This document shows positions 34,913-43,959 of a stretch of 64,000 bases of DNA, piece by piece. The notes under the pieces are model-generated. The model saw only the letters and a program-made list of their open reading frames with translations, did not search any database and was not told the DNA's origin. The position numbers and the translations under genes are program-made. The stretch is from Planctomycetota bacterium. GTDB lineage: Bacteria > Planctomycetota > Planctomycetia > Pirellulales > Lacipirellulaceae. Location: NCBI GenBank assembly GCA_029259945.1, contig JAJDEF010000026.1, forward strand, positions 115,915 to 179,914. Reading direction: 5' to 3'. Numbering within the stretch: position 1 is the first letter of the stretch; the number at the start of each line of letters is the position of its first letter.

Positions 34913-36307
34913 CTACAGCTGATATTCCTTGATTTTACGGTAGAGCGTTCGCTCGCCGATACCGAGTAGTTTTGCGGCCTCTTCGCGATTTCCACCTGTG
35001 AATCGCAAGGTTTCGGCGATAAACAGGCCTTCGATCTCCGAAAGGGGGTTGCCTACTAAATCGCCAAGCCCGCGGCCGCCAGTGACTGCCGCGGTTTGCT
35101 CGCTTAAAGCCAAATCCGTGGGTAGATCATCAAGATCAAGCACACCGTCGTAATCGACGACCACCATACTCTCGATGGTGTTTTTCAGCTGGCGCACGTT
35201 GCCAGGCCAATCGAAGGCCATCAACCGACGACGAACGGCGGTGGTCATGCTTGCGATTTCTTTCTGATGCCGTTGGCTATGCATCTTGACGAAGTGATCC
35301 ATCAGCAGCGGAATGTCCTGGTTTCTCTCCGCCAATCTTGGCAAGCTGATCGTGACGACTTTGAGTCGATGGTAGAGGTCTTCTCGGAAAGACCCTGCCT
35401 TGATGGCTTCCTCTAGATCTCGGTTGGTAGCGGAGAGGATTCGGACATTGACTTGGATGATTTCATTCGAGCCAACGCGCGTAATTTCGCCGCTCTCCAG
35501 TACCCGAAGTAATTTAATCTGAGTTGGCAGAGGCATATCGCCGACTTCGTCGAGAAACAAAGTTCCACCGTGAGCGTACTCAAATTTCCCAATCCGGTCG
35601 GCGCTGGCGTCGGTAAAGGCACCTCGGATGTGGCCGAAGAGTTCGCTTTCGAGAATGTTTTCGCTTAGTGCGGCGCAATTTAGACCCACGAAGGGACGCT
35701 TTTTTCGTGGGCTGTTTTGGTGAATCGCTTGGGCGATGAGTTCTTTCCCCGTACCGGTGTCTCCCTGGATCAATATCGTGGCATCGGTAGGAGCAATGCG
35801 TCGAAGTCGATCCATCACCTCGTGCATTTGAGGGCTATTGCCGATCACGCCTTCAAAACCAAATTTTTCATCCAACCGACGACTTAGTTCGGCGTTGGCT
35901 CGACGCAGATGTTGGTTGCGAGAGGCGTTATCAACCACCGCCCGCAGTTGCTTGAGGTCGAGCGGTTTTAGTAGATAGTTAAATGCTCCTTGTTGCATCG
36001 CTTCGACTGCAGATTGAACCGTCCCGTGTCCGGTGACCAAAATCACTTCGGCATCGGGGATCACCTCGTTGCACTTGGCAAGAATCTCGAGTCCGCCGAT
36101 GTCGGGCATTTTTAGATCACTGATAACAATCTCAAACGTGTCCTTGGTCAGTAGCTCGGCCCCCTCAGAACCTGTCGTTGCTACCGTGCAGTGATAGCCA
36201 ACACGAGAAAGGCTGTCGGCCATGGTTTCGGCGTGCGCAGCGTCGTTGTCAATAATAAGCGCCCGAATAGGCGGGCCCGTGCTGGCGGTGGTCTTGGATG
36301 AAGGCAT
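34913..36307 (-). CDS. Sigma-54-dependent response regulator, NtrC family
   Basis: A 464-residue transcription activator. An N-terminal receiver (about 12-125; phosphoacceptor in [13 protein letters not shown]) is followed by an AAA+ sigma-54 interaction domain (about 155-375; Walker [16 protein letters not shown], Walker [14 protein letters not shown]) and a C-terminal Fis-type helix-turn-helix ([20 protein letters not shown]). The loop that touches sigma-54 reads GAFTDA instead of GAFTGA. It is encoded 88 bases downstream of a soluble histidine kinase, its likely partner. Target genes are unknown. Confidence 0.93.
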   Translation of the reverse strand: MPSSKTTASTGPPIRALIIDNDAAHAETMADSLSRVGYHCTVATTGSEGAELLTKDTFEIVISDLKMPDIGGLEILAKCNEVIPDAEVILVTGHGTVQSAVEAMQQGAFNYLLKPLDLKQLRAVVDNASRNQHLRRANAELSRRLDEKFGFEGVIGNSPQMHEVMDRLRRIAPTDATILIQGDTGTGKELIAQAIHQNSPRKKRPFVGLNCAALSENILESELFGHIRGAFTDASADRIGKFEYAHGGTLFLDEVGDMPLPTQIKLLRVLESGEITRVGSNEIIQVNVRILSATNRDLEEAIKAGSFREDLYHRLKVVTISLPRLAERNQDIPLLMDHFVKMHSQRHQKEIASMTTAVRRRLMAFDWPGNVRQLKNTIESMVVVDYDGVLDLDDLPTDLALSEQTAAVTGGRGLGDLVGNPLSEIEGLFIAETLRFTGGNREEAAKLLGIGERTLYRKIKEYQL

Positions 36308-36395
36308 GGTGAGTAAGTTCTATAGCAGGCAACTCAAGGCGGGCAACCGTGCTGCGTGAAACAGGCACCTCTCGAAACAAGGGGACATAGGTTCT

Positions 36396-37169
36396 TTAGC
36401 GCTTAGTGGAAGTTGGGCTATTCTGGGCAAGCCGAGCGGGAACGGGTAATTCAACCGTAAACTGGGTGCCTCGCCCCACTTCGCTTTCTACGCGGATTCT
36501 CCCACCATGAGCTTCGATGATCTTTGCGGTAGTGGGGAGCCCTAGACCCGACCCCCCAGGCTTGGTCGAGAAGAATGCGTCGAACATCTGAGCGGCGGTT
36601 CGTTCGTCCATGCCACATCCAGTATCAATCAGGTAGATGGCGACTTTTCCGTTGGCTGCGGTGGTACGGACAACTAATTGGCCACCGCTGGGCATTGCCT
36701 GCTTGGCATTCAGGATAAGGTTCAGAAGGGCTCCACGAAATACCTCGCCATCTAACATTACGCTCGGCAGGTCGGGGTCGAAGTAGCGGACAATTTCGAT
36801 ATCTGCCTCTTCGGCTTCGGGAGCGAAAAAATCGAGTGTCTCGGCAATTTCAGCATTCAGGTCGGTTGGCTGCAAATCGAGATGGCGGACTTTCGCATAG
36901 TTGAGAAAGTCGTCGAGTAAATCCTGGAGACGCTGACATTCGTGGTGGACCAAATCGATACGTTTCGCTGCCCGTTGTTGGGCGGGGGAGGGAGAATCGT
37001 CGAGGTCTTCAGCCAGTAATTCCATGTTGAGCCGTATGGTCGACAGCGGATTCTTGATTTCATGTGCAAGTGCCCCCGCCAACCGGGCAATCTCCGTATA
37101 CTGATCCATGAGCCGTTGGATCGCTTGGGCGGTCTGCTCGTTGCTCGCTGGTGGCAGTTCTTCTGACAA
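36396..37169 (-). CDS. Soluble NtrB-like histidine kinase
   Basis: About 257 residues from TTG 37169, which has a good Shine-Dalgarno (AGAGG, 7 bases upstream). The open frame extends to 37433, but that would overlap the divergent DUF2007-like gene and is not family-like. The protein has an H-box (GALAHEIKNPLSTIR), a long dimerisation helix and an HATPase domain (LNLILNAKQAMP, DTGCGMD, GGSGLGLPTT). There is no membrane segment or sensor domain beyond a short helix, so input must come from a partner protein. It precedes the NtrC-like gene in the same direction. Confidence 0.85.
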   Translation of the reverse strand: MSEELPPASNEQTAQAIQRLMDQYTEIARLAGALAHEIKNPLSTIRLNMELLAEDLDDSPSPAQQRAAKRIDLVHHECQRLQDLLDDFLNYAKVRHLDLQPTDLNAEIAETLDFFAPEAEEADIEIVRYFDPDLPSVMLDGEVFRGALLNLILNAKQAMPSGGQLVVRTTAANGKVAIYLIDTGCGMDERTAAQMFDAFFSTKPGGSGLGLPTTAKIIEAHGGRIRVESEVGRGTQFTVELPVPARLAQNSPTSTKR

Positions 37170-37343
37170 GTGGCGGCCTCTAAAATCTGGCGAAACCACT
37201 ATGATAGGGCAACTGTCGGATAGGCGGCAACTGTCGAAAATTAGTGACTTTTGGCCACCAAATTGACCGCGACCGCAAATTGGATTCCTGGGCAATACCC
37301 GTATAGAATGGTCGCAGATTACCCGTCTGAGGAGCCCCACGCC

Positions 37344-37619
37344 ATGAATGCTGACCCCAACACGCCTACAGCCCTGATTTCCTTCCCGGGTGAGCATGAA
37401 GCCGTTGCCGTCGTTGCCGCTCTGGCAGGGCATGGAATTAAGGCGTCGACGACGGGTAGCTATACCGCCGGTTTTCTCGCTGAGGCCCCCGGACGAGTGA
37501 GCGTTGTGGTTCGAAGCTGCGACCTAGCATCTGCCCAAGAGGTACTCAACGAGGTTGAGCTTGGTCTGACTGAGGTGGATTGGTCGCAAGTCGACGTCGG
37601 TGAGCCCGAAGAGACGTAA
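37344..37619 (+). CDS. DUF2007-like small signal-transducing protein
   Basis: A 91-residue acidic protein with Shine-Dalgarno GAGGAG before ATG 37344. LISFPGEHEAVAVVAALAGHGIKASTTG followed by a VVVRSCDLASAQEVLNEV helix resembles the DUF2007 fold (beta-alpha-beta, 'EA.-.L...GI.A'). This family is small and its function is unknown. It is divergent from the kinase at 37169. Confidence 0.65.
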   Translation: MNADPNTPTALISFPGEHEAVAVVAALAGHGIKASTTGSYTAGFLAEAPGRVSVVVRSCDLASAQEVLNEVELGLTEVDWSQVDVGEPEET

Positions 37620-38002
37620 CGCGGCGGAGAAAACTCATCCTAGTAGCAAGCTGTTTCATTCAATCATCCGACACTCCCACCCTCAGGCGAAACGTCGAGG
37701 ATTCCATGCCTCGACGTAACTCCTTTGCATGAAAAGCTTTATATAGAAGCACGCTGCTTTTTACGTGTCATACGATGCTCAATGAATGAGGTTGCTACCT
37801 CACACCTTTTTCAGCCGTCGACTAAAAACCGAAAATAGCCGTAAGTCCTTTTTCAGTAAGTAGTTATATTTACCACTGGAAGCTCTACTGATGGTGACTG
37901 AGAGGGTTATTTGGGATTTTCTGGTACCAAATTGGCCTCGATTGCGCCTTACTAAGGTAGGTGAGTAGCTACCTCTTTATTCCTAGATGAGTGAGGCAGA
38001 TT
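37620..38002. other. Intergenic region upstream of the ECF sigma factor
   Basis: About 380 bases without a gene. A perfect 9-base hairpin is formed by ACGTCGAGG (37692-37700) and CCTCGACGT (37709-37717), possibly the terminator of the DUF2007-like gene although the U-tract is weak. A second small hairpin is TGAGG...CCTCA before CCTTTTTC (about 37784-37808). The rest is AT-rich and likely contains the promoter of the sigma-factor operon. Confidence 0.5.
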
Positions 38003-38578
38003 ATGCCTTCTGGCGAGATGGAGCCCGAAGAACAGGCTGAGGGATCCCCTTCTGGGGATGATCGTCGCGATGCTTTTGCGAGGCTCTTTGCCAAGCATGA
38101 TCGCTGGCTATTTTCCTATTTGGTCACTTTATTGGGCAGTCCAAGCCACGCAGAAGAGGTTTTTCAGGAAGTTTGTGTCGTACTGTGGCGCGAGTACGAG
38201 ACCTTCCAGTTCGGTACCGACTTTGTGAAATGGGCTGCAGTCATCGCGCATAACCAAGTCAGGAAATTTCGCCGTCAGCACAAGCGTACTGCCTACCAAC
38301 TTAGTGATGAGGCATGTGAGCGAATTGCTGCGGTTGCCATTGAGCGTGCAAATTTATTCGAGAATCGTCGAGAAGCGTTAGCACATTGCCTCGGCAAGCT
38401 ACCGCCTGAAGATCGTCAACTTGTGCAGTTGTGTTATGACGAAGGAACCTCAAGCATCAAATCAACAGCCAAACGAATGGGACGGCCCGTAAACACCGTC
38501 TACAAAGCGCTCAATCGGATACGCCGCGTGCTCCACGATTGCATCGATCGCACTCTCGCTGCGGAAGGTTTAGCATGA
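38003..38578 (+). CDS. ECF RNA polymerase sigma factor (planctomycete type)
   Basis: A 191-residue sigma-70-family factor (a GTG 12 bases upstream would add four residues). Sigma2 is at about 20-85: LFAKHDRWLFSYLVTLLGSPSHAEEVFQEVCVVLWRE. Sigma4 is at about 125-180: CLGKLPPEDRQLVQLCYDEG ... KSTAKRMGRPVNTVYKALNRIRR. The spacing and the 'VYKALNRIR' helix are those of the planctomycete/verrucomicrobial sigma-70 group. The stop overlaps the next gene by 4 bases (ATGA), so it is coupled with a membrane FecR-like protein, its probable regulator. Confidence 0.92.
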   Translation: MPSGEMEPEEQAEGSPSGDDRRDAFARLFAKHDRWLFSYLVTLLGSPSHAEEVFQEVCVVLWREYETFQFGTDFVKWAAVIAHNQVRKFRRQHKRTAYQLSDEACERIAAVAIERANLFENRREALAHCLGKLPPEDRQLVQLCYDEGTSSIKSTAKRMGRPVNTVYKALNRIRRVLHDCIDRTLAAEGLA

Positions 38579-40398
38579 GTGACAGGCAGTTAGAAAATCG
38601 AGTGCTCAAAGTCCTAGGCGACCTTTGCAACGGCACGATCACCTCGCATGATCAAGTCTGGTTAGAAGGATTGCTGACGACGGACATTGACGTACAAACT
38701 CTCTATGTCGACTACATGTCGATGCATGCGAGTCTGCATGTCGAGGGGGCTCCGTTAGAGTTGCAGGTTGGCGGCTTCGCCGGAGAGAATCGGGACGAGA
38801 CAATCCCTCTGCAATCAACTCACACGAATAGATCAATCTTAGGCGACGTACTCAGGGTCCTGCCTACGTCACGAAAAAACACTTTTCTACTGGCTGCAAC
38901 ACTGGCAGGGGTTGCACTTTTCGCTGGCTTGCTGACCTACCAAACCTTCTCCCCTCAATGGCAAAAACTATCCCGCCTCGCAGCTAGAGACGCCGGAGAT
39001 TCGCAGCTCCAGGTCGTTGCCAGGATCACTGCGACTCAAAATTGTCTTTGGAAACACGTCTCGCAGCCCATCGGGTTTGGAACCGCTTTGGTGGTTGGCC
39101 AAAAGCTAGAGCTTCAAGAGGGCTTGGCGGAGATTACGTTTGAAAATGGGGCGACCATGTTGCTGGAAAGCCCGGCAACTTTCGTGATCGAAGCCTCGCA
39201 CGAAATGGCTTTGCATGTAGGCCGTTTGGCTGCTGTGATTCCCGCTGAATCTCGAGGCTTCCGAATTCGCACCCAGGCTTTAGATCTCTACGAAGTGGGT
39301 ATCGAGTTTGGTTTGCTCGCCAAACAGTCAGGAGCCGCCGAAGTTCATGTATTCAATGGGCTAGTCAAAGCGAATGTCCTGGATTCCTCAGGGCGGACAC
39401 TACGACAACTCACTCTGAATTCGAGAGAAGCTGCCAGCGTGAACTCGGTTTCTACGACCGTGCTCGAATTTCCCGCCGACGAGGCCGCTTTCTCTCGCAG
39501 CATGATGCCCACCTCGGGACCGAAAGATGGATTATTGGCCTACGAAGGTTATGAATATCCTGAAGGCCCTCTCTCGGCTCAGAATGGCGGCTTTGGTTGG
39601 GCAGGGCCTTGGTTTGATATCGCCGCAGATGATGCGAACGAGCCCAATTCCAATTTGGTCGATACCGGCAGCTTGACAGCAAAGGGGATTTCGCCCCTTG
39701 GTAATCATGCCGTCCAGACGGGCCATCAAAACCGCATTCGAAGGTCGCTTGCCACCTCGGTGGGGGCCGTGTTTGATGTGGCTGGTTTGGTAGAAAACCA
39801 AGATGGCGTTCGGCTTGTGGGCCGCGATGGCAATCACGTCTATCTCAGCTTTCTACAAAAAGTTTCGCAGGTCGACGATGGCTTTTACGGTTTAGAGCTT
39901 CACCGTGGCGATGGCAACTTCAACCGAGTTCTTTCGATTGGCAATGGTGCTGAAGGAACCCGCTACGGGGCCACTTCGAACTTCAATATTTACGGATTAA
40001 AGAATTTCCCTTCGCTCGAAGAGGAAAACACCGAGGCCAACCTCATTGTCATCAAGATTTCGTTCGGGGTCGACAATCAGGACATCGTCGAGGTCTACCG
40101 AAATCCCGAATCGATTCAGGACGAAAAAGTTTGCAAAGTCGATGCCATACTCAAAGGCAATTTTGCATTTGATCGAATCAGCATGGCGAACTTCGACGGC
40201 TTGAAGATCCATGAAGTGGATGAAATTCGTGTAGGGACACACTTCCTCGCGGTGACCGGCCGCTGGGGGGGGGAGCGGGGGCGTCTCACACGACGTCTCG
40301 CTTTGCAGTCGCAACCCACAGAGAATTCAAGTTTGCCACTACTGGGTTTTGTAGGGATGGAACCTTCGACTATTCAAATGGCTAATTTGTTTCGTTAA
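38575..40398 (+). CDS. FecR-domain, LamG-like membrane protein (putative anti-sigma partner)
   Basis: A 607-residue protein. Residues about 1-90 form a cytoplasmic helical domain (DLCNGTITSHDQVWLEGLL) like planctomycete anti-sigma proteins. One membrane helix lies at about 98-120 (LLAATLAGVALFAGLLTYQ). A periplasmic FecR-like domain follows (about 150-300; GFGTALVVGQKLELQEGLAEITFENGATMLLESPATF). The remainder (about 310-560) looks like a concanavalin/LamG-like beta-sandwich. The pairing with an ECF sigma gene suggests an extracellular signal controls the sigma factor. Its regulon may include the PEP-CTERM genes downstream (inference). Confidence 0.8.
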   Translation: MSDRQLENRVLKVLGDLCNGTITSHDQVWLEGLLTTDIDVQTLYVDYMSMHASLHVEGAPLELQVGGFAGENRDETIPLQSTHTNRSILGDVLRVLPTSRKNTFLLAATLAGVALFAGLLTYQTFSPQWQKLSRLAARDAGDSQLQVVARITATQNCLWKHVSQPIGFGTALVVGQKLELQEGLAEITFENGATMLLESPATFVIEASHEMALHVGRLAAVIPAESRGFRIRTQALDLYEVGIEFGLLAKQSGAAEVHVFNGLVKANVLDSSGRTLRQLTLNSREAASVNSVSTTVLEFPADEAAFSRSMMPTSGPKDGLLAYEGYEYPEGPLSAQNGGFGWAGPWFDIAADDANEPNSNLVDTGSLTAKGISPLGNHAVQTGHQNRIRRSLATSVGAVFDVAGLVENQDGVRLVGRDGNHVYLSFLQKVSQVDDGFYGLELHRGDGNFNRVLSIGNGAEGTRYGATSNFNIYGLKNFPSLEEENTEANLIVIKISFGVDNQDIVEVYRNPESIQDEKVCKVDAILKGNFAFDRISMANFDGLKIHEVDEIRVGTHFLAVTGRWGGERGRLTRRLALQSQPTENSSLPLLGFVGMEPSTIQMANLFR

Positions 40399-40588
40399 AA
40401 GGATTTTCATTTATAATACGAGTAGTTCATTTGCCGTTTTTGTTGGACGAGGCGGTAATTATTTGTTGCGGAGAGAGTGGAGTTTTTTTTTGTGTCATCG
40501 CACAGAAAGCAGTGGACTTACACTGAGGATGTGTGCGGTGTCTTATCTAGGTTCTGTTTTTTTGAGGGGAAACCCCGGAGGTTGAGTA

Positions 40589-41503
40589 ATGAAACGTATT
40601 GCTTCTCTGGCCATCGCATGTCTGATGGCCTCACCTGTGCTTGCAGTATCGCTCGACGGTAGTACTGTCGGCGATGGCTATGGCCCTGCGAGAGCTGTGC
40701 AAACGGTACAGACTCAGTTCGGAGATAATTTCAGCGAACTGGATGCTGGCTACGCACAAGTTAGTGGTGGCACCTTGTGGATAACACTCACAGGAAATAT
40801 TGAGAATAACTTCAATAAGCTCAATATCTTCATCGACACCGGTGCCGCTGGTGGCCAAAATGTTTTGCAAGCCGACGCCAACAATGGTGGCAACAATCCT
40901 GAAAACGATAATTGGGCTAATAAGCACGCCGGCATGACTTTTGATGCTGGGTTTGCTGCCAACTACTCGATTATCACACGTCGAGGTGCTGGGAAGTTTG
41001 ACTTCGACTTTGCGACCGTCGGCGCTGGACTCGGTGCTTTTGAATCGACATTCGATATCTTCACAGGTTTTGAGGCCGGCTCGAATGCCAGCGTGGGTGC
41101 CAGTGGCATCGGCGTTGCCTATGACGGCAGCAATGTGGCTGGTATTCTGGGTGGTACGGGTGCTGCCAATGGAGCGAATGCTGCTGCAGTAACCACTGGT
41201 TTAGAGCTAGCCATTCCGCTGGCTGCCATTGGCAATCCGGCTGCTTCTAGCATCAAAATCAGCGCCATGGTCAATGGTTCGAACCACGACTTTATGTCGA
41301 ACCAGGTCTTGGGTGGTTTGCCTGCTGGACAAGGGAATTTGGGTGGCGATGGAGCGGGAGGCTTCACCGGCGGCCTAGCAGGAATTAACTTCAACAATTT
41401 TGGTGGAGATCAACACTTCGCCGCAGTTCCAGAGCCGGCTTCGTTGGCTTTGGCTGGATTGGCGCTGGTTGGGATGGCGTGCGGACGCCGCCGTCGCGCT
41501 TAG
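40589..41503 (+). CDS. PEP-CTERM sorting domain protein, repeat-poor paralogue
   Basis: A 304-residue secreted protein. The ATG has Shine-Dalgarno GGAGG, and the signal peptide ends near residue 20 (SPVLA). The body is Gly/Ala/Asn-rich and beta-structured. The C-terminus is a PEP-CTERM domain: AAVPEPASLALAGLALVGMACGRRRR, that is VPEP, membrane helix and Arg cluster, for exosortase handling. It shares N-terminal and C-terminal segments with the protein at 48775-50289 (GNIENNFNKLNIFID / GNLETNFNKLEVFID; KISAMVNGSNHDF / KITAFINGGSHDF), so they are paralogues. A -10-like TATAAT at 40412 is the best promoter candidate upstream. Function is unknown. Confidence 0.85.
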   Translation: MKRIASLAIACLMASPVLAVSLDGSTVGDGYGPARAVQTVQTQFGDNFSELDAGYAQVSGGTLWITLTGNIENNFNKLNIFIDTGAAGGQNVLQADANNGGNNPENDNWANKHAGMTFDAGFAANYSIITRRGAGKFDFDFATVGAGLGAFESTFDIFTGFEAGSNASVGASGIGVAYDGSNVAGILGGTGAANGANAAAVTTGLELAIPLAAIGNPAASSIKISAMVNGSNHDFMSNQVLGGLPAGQGNLGGDGAGGFTGGLAGINFNNFGGDQHFAAVPEPASLALAGLALVGMACGRRRRA

Positions 41504-41554
41504 CGTAATTGAATGAAGTTAGAGGGAACTTTACTTGTTGGGTAATCGCCGCTT

Positions 41555-41589
41555 TGCTCGCCCAAGCCTTTTTCTGGTGCGGGCGAGCA
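41555..41589. terminator. Hairpin between PEP-CTERM and DUF1559 genes
   Basis: TGCTCGCCC (41555-41563) pairs with GGGCGAGCA (41581-41589) around a loop that contains TTTTTC. It could attenuate or terminate transcription after the PEP-CTERM gene, although the T-run is in the loop rather than after the stem. Confidence 0.45.
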
Positions 41590-41655
41590 GGTGGTGGTTG
41601 CTTCGCGTGGAAAGTGTGTACTTATCTTGCTGCTTAATGTAAGGACTTTTCTGCC

Positions 41656-42732
41656 ATGGGCGCCAGAAATCAACGCTTCGCACGTCGCGGTTTTACCGTG
41701 GATACGAAACAACAAAAACGGGATCGATTTTCCGGCAAAGGTTTTACGCTAGTCGAGCTTTTGGTGGTGATCGCCATCATCGGCGTCCTGGTCGCATTGC
41801 TGCTGCCAGCCGTCCAAGCCGCCCGCGAAGCCGCCCGACGCATGACCTGCTCGAACAATTTGAAGAACATCGGGCTAGCGATCCTGAACTACACTGATGC
41901 ACGGGGGAATTTGCCCTATAGCCATACAATGTGGGGGTGGCAAGAAACGGGCCCCGGAGGCTATCTAGACTCCACCAAAGGCGGCCCGGGCTACACCGGC
42001 AAGGGATGGATTGTCGACATCCTGCCTCAGTTAGATCAGCAGGCCATGTCTGACCTAATTCAGTCGGAATTAGCGACACTGGCAGGGAAATCTAACTTCG
42101 ACACAAGAGGGAGGGGAATAGGGGTTAAACCACTTCGTGATGTCATGACGAATCAGCTACCTGTGATCACCTGCCCGTCGGACCCATCGGCTGTCCCCAA
42201 TTTTGACCAATTTCATTGGCGGACGCAGCATCAGACTGCCGTCACTAGCTATAAGGGCGTTATGGGCGACAATGAATTGTGGCCCGATGACGGTAACGAG
42301 CTATATAACGCGCTAACTGGTTTTGGCAGCGCACCCGATTGCCACAATAACTCAGAAGGCTGCAATGGACTATTTTGGCGGATGGCGTACTTGAAGCCTA
42401 TTGCCTTGAGACAAATTACAGACGGCATGAGTAACACGTACATGGTAGGCGAGGCGGTAGCCTCGCAAGACCATCATGGTGCCGCCTATTTTGCCGACGG
42501 TGATTGGGCAGTCTGTAGCCTCCCGCTTAATTTTTTTAATGTCGAGGGTCAGTCTCCTGACAAAATCTCCGACGAATGGTACTTCCAGCGTGGATTCCGC
42601 AGTTTGCACCCAAGTGGGGTTCAGTTCGTTTACGCCGATGGCTCAGTCCACTTTGTCAGTGACGGTATCGAACACAACACGTATCGTGCTTTTGCAACAC
42701 GAGATGGTGAAGAAGTTGTTTCATCGGACTAA
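41656..42732 (+). CDS. DUF1559 domain pseudopilin-like protein
   Basis: A 358-residue protein of the large planctomycete DUF1559 family. The prepilin leader ends FSGKG|FTLVELLVVIAIIG (cleavage after Gly29), followed by the classic hydrophobic helix and the LLPAVQAAREAARRMTC segment that identifies the family. The C-terminal domain has the typical end FRSLHPSGVQFVYADGSVHFVSD. After cleavage by a prepilin peptidase it would be a type II secretion/pilus-like surface component; its precise role is unknown. Two lipoprotein genes follow closely. Confidence 0.9.
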   Translation: MGARNQRFARRGFTVDTKQQKRDRFSGKGFTLVELLVVIAIIGVLVALLLPAVQAAREAARRMTCSNNLKNIGLAILNYTDARGNLPYSHTMWGWQETGPGGYLDSTKGGPGYTGKGWIVDILPQLDQQAMSDLIQSELATLAGKSNFDTRGRGIGVKPLRDVMTNQLPVITCPSDPSAVPNFDQFHWRTQHQTAVTSYKGVMGDNELWPDDGNELYNALTGFGSAPDCHNNSEGCNGLFWRMAYLKPIALRQITDGMSNTYMVGEAVASQDHHGAAYFADGDWAVCSLPLNFFNVEGQSPDKISDEWYFQRGFRSLHPSGVQFVYADGSVHFVSDGIEHNTYRAFATRDGEEVVSSD

Positions 42733-42753
42733 CTATTAGAATAGTTGAATTTA

Positions 42754-43428
42754 ATGGTGCGAACATTGGTTAAGCACGTCGAATCGCACCACAGTAATCG
42801 GAGAAAACCCGAAACAGTGTATAAGCACCTATTTAAACTGGCTGGATTTCTCGGACTTGCCTGCCTTGCTGCATTCCATGGCTGCGGCAAGTCTTCGAAA
42901 AAACAAGACGCGACCGTCCAAGGGACCGTAACGATCGATGGTGAATTGGTAAATCGAGGGACCGTTGCATTTCACCCTGTCGGTGGAGGGCCGGGGGCTT
43001 ATGGAACGATCTATAAGGATGGAACTTTTGCTTTGCGTATCGGCCAAGGTAATCCTGGCAATCAAGACCAGAGCCTGATTTATTCCGGAGATTACCTTGC
43101 GAGTGTCGTGGTCAGGGCACCATCGACTACTGATAAAAAGCTAGGTGCGAGCGCGCCGCCTACTCCAGGAGTCTTGTTGTCTGCCGCCAAATACAGCAAT
43201 AAAGCAACATCAGAGCTCAAGTTCACAATCAAGCCGGGACTAAACGTAGTTGATATTCCTCTCGAGGGATTTGTTAGCAAGGAAATATTGGAGGACTCGA
43301 CGGAGGAACAGGTTGATTTAACTGAGGGAAATGTAGCTCCCGAGAGCCAAAACGAGTCGTCTGCTGAAACGGATGAGCCGGAAGAATCCAATGGCATGGA
43401 CGCATCGGCGGAGGAGTCTGAACTGTGA
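42754..43428 (+). CDS. Planctomycete-type lipoprotein with transthyretin-like domain
   Basis: A 224-residue lipoprotein (an ATG three codons upstream is possible). The lipobox is FHGC, after a hydrophobic stretch near residues 28-42. The mature part begins with GTVTIDGELVNRGTVAFHP, the strand pair seen in carboxypeptidase-regulatory/transthyretin-like small lipoproteins that often accompany DUF1559 genes. A C-terminal acidic, low-complexity tail (Glu/Ser-rich, about 180-224) follows. It is 21 bases downstream of the DUF1559 gene and its stop overlaps the next gene by 4 bases (GTGA). Confidence 0.75.
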   Translation: MVRTLVKHVESHHSNRRKPETVYKHLFKLAGFLGLACLAAFHGCGKSSKKQDATVQGTVTIDGELVNRGTVAFHPVGGGPGAYGTIYKDGTFALRIGQGNPGNQDQSLIYSGDYLASVVVRAPSTTDKKLGASAPPTPGVLLSAAKYSNKATSELKFTIKPGLNVVDIPLEGFVSKEILEDSTEEQVDLTEGNVAPESQNESSAETDEPEESNGMDASAEESEL

Positions 43429-43910
43429 TCGACTGTGATAAGAATTCAAAAATACTTGTGGCTTTTTTGGTGTTCGTAGCTATTCCGTTATGGAGTGGTT
43501 GTGGCGGCGTCTACGATTCGACCGTGAGTGGGGTTGTCAGCCTAGATGACTCGGCATTGCCGCGAGGTACGGTCTCGTACAATCCAGCGCAACCAGGCCC
43601 TGCTTCCTATGGACTGATCGAAAGTGATGGTACTTATTTCATCCGCACAGGGCGTGAAGAAGGTCTTCCACCGGGCGAATACACCGTGACAGTCGTTGCA
43701 AAAGAGGAGGCCGTGCTTGAAGACCCCAACAGCAGCTTACCCCCCACACCTGGAAAAACCATTACTCCTCCTTGGTACCTCTCGAAAAAAACATCCCCAT
43801 TGAAAATGACCGTTGAACCCGGCTCGAACGAGATCAACCTTGAGCTAACCTCAGACCCACCCGCCGATTGGGAACTTGAACCCAAAAAACGTAGAAAGAG
43901 ACGGCGCTAG
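43425..43910 (+). CDS. Planctomycete-type lipoprotein with transthyretin-like domain, second copy
   Basis: A 161-residue protein that starts with GTG, overlapping the preceding stop (GTGA). The lipobox is LWSGC (Cys26). GVVSLDDSALPRGTVSYNP aligns with the corresponding region of the upstream neighbour, and PPGEYTVTVVAKEE and TPPWYLSKKTSPLKMTVEPGSN also occur in the same order. The end is strongly basic (KKRRKRRR). It is probably a tandem paralogue, in one operon with the DUF1559 gene. Confidence 0.78.
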   Translation: MIDCDKNSKILVAFLVFVAIPLWSGCGGVYDSTVSGVVSLDDSALPRGTVSYNPAQPGPASYGLIESDGTYFIRTGREEGLPPGEYTVTVVAKEEAVLEDPNSSLPPTPGKTITPPWYLSKKTSPLKMTVEPGSNEINLELTSDPPADWELEPKKRRKRRR

Positions 43911-43943
43911 CGAGAGAATCGATCAAAAATCCCTCGCTAGCGC
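43904..43943. terminator. Convergent-gene hairpin
   Basis: GCGCTAGCGAG (43904-43914) and CTCGCTAGCGC (43933-43943) form a perfect 11-base stem. It includes the stop codon of the lipoprotein gene and lies before the end of the minus-strand PEP-CTERM gene at 43960. It would work in both directions, though no long T-run is present. Confidence 0.5.
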
Positions 43944-43959
43944 GTCGAGCCTAGTGAGT

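Noticed and set aside
37170..37433. N-terminal extension of the NtrB-like kinase
   Set aside because: It overlaps the divergent DUF2007-like gene, has no family features, and the TTG at 37169 has a good Shine-Dalgarno.
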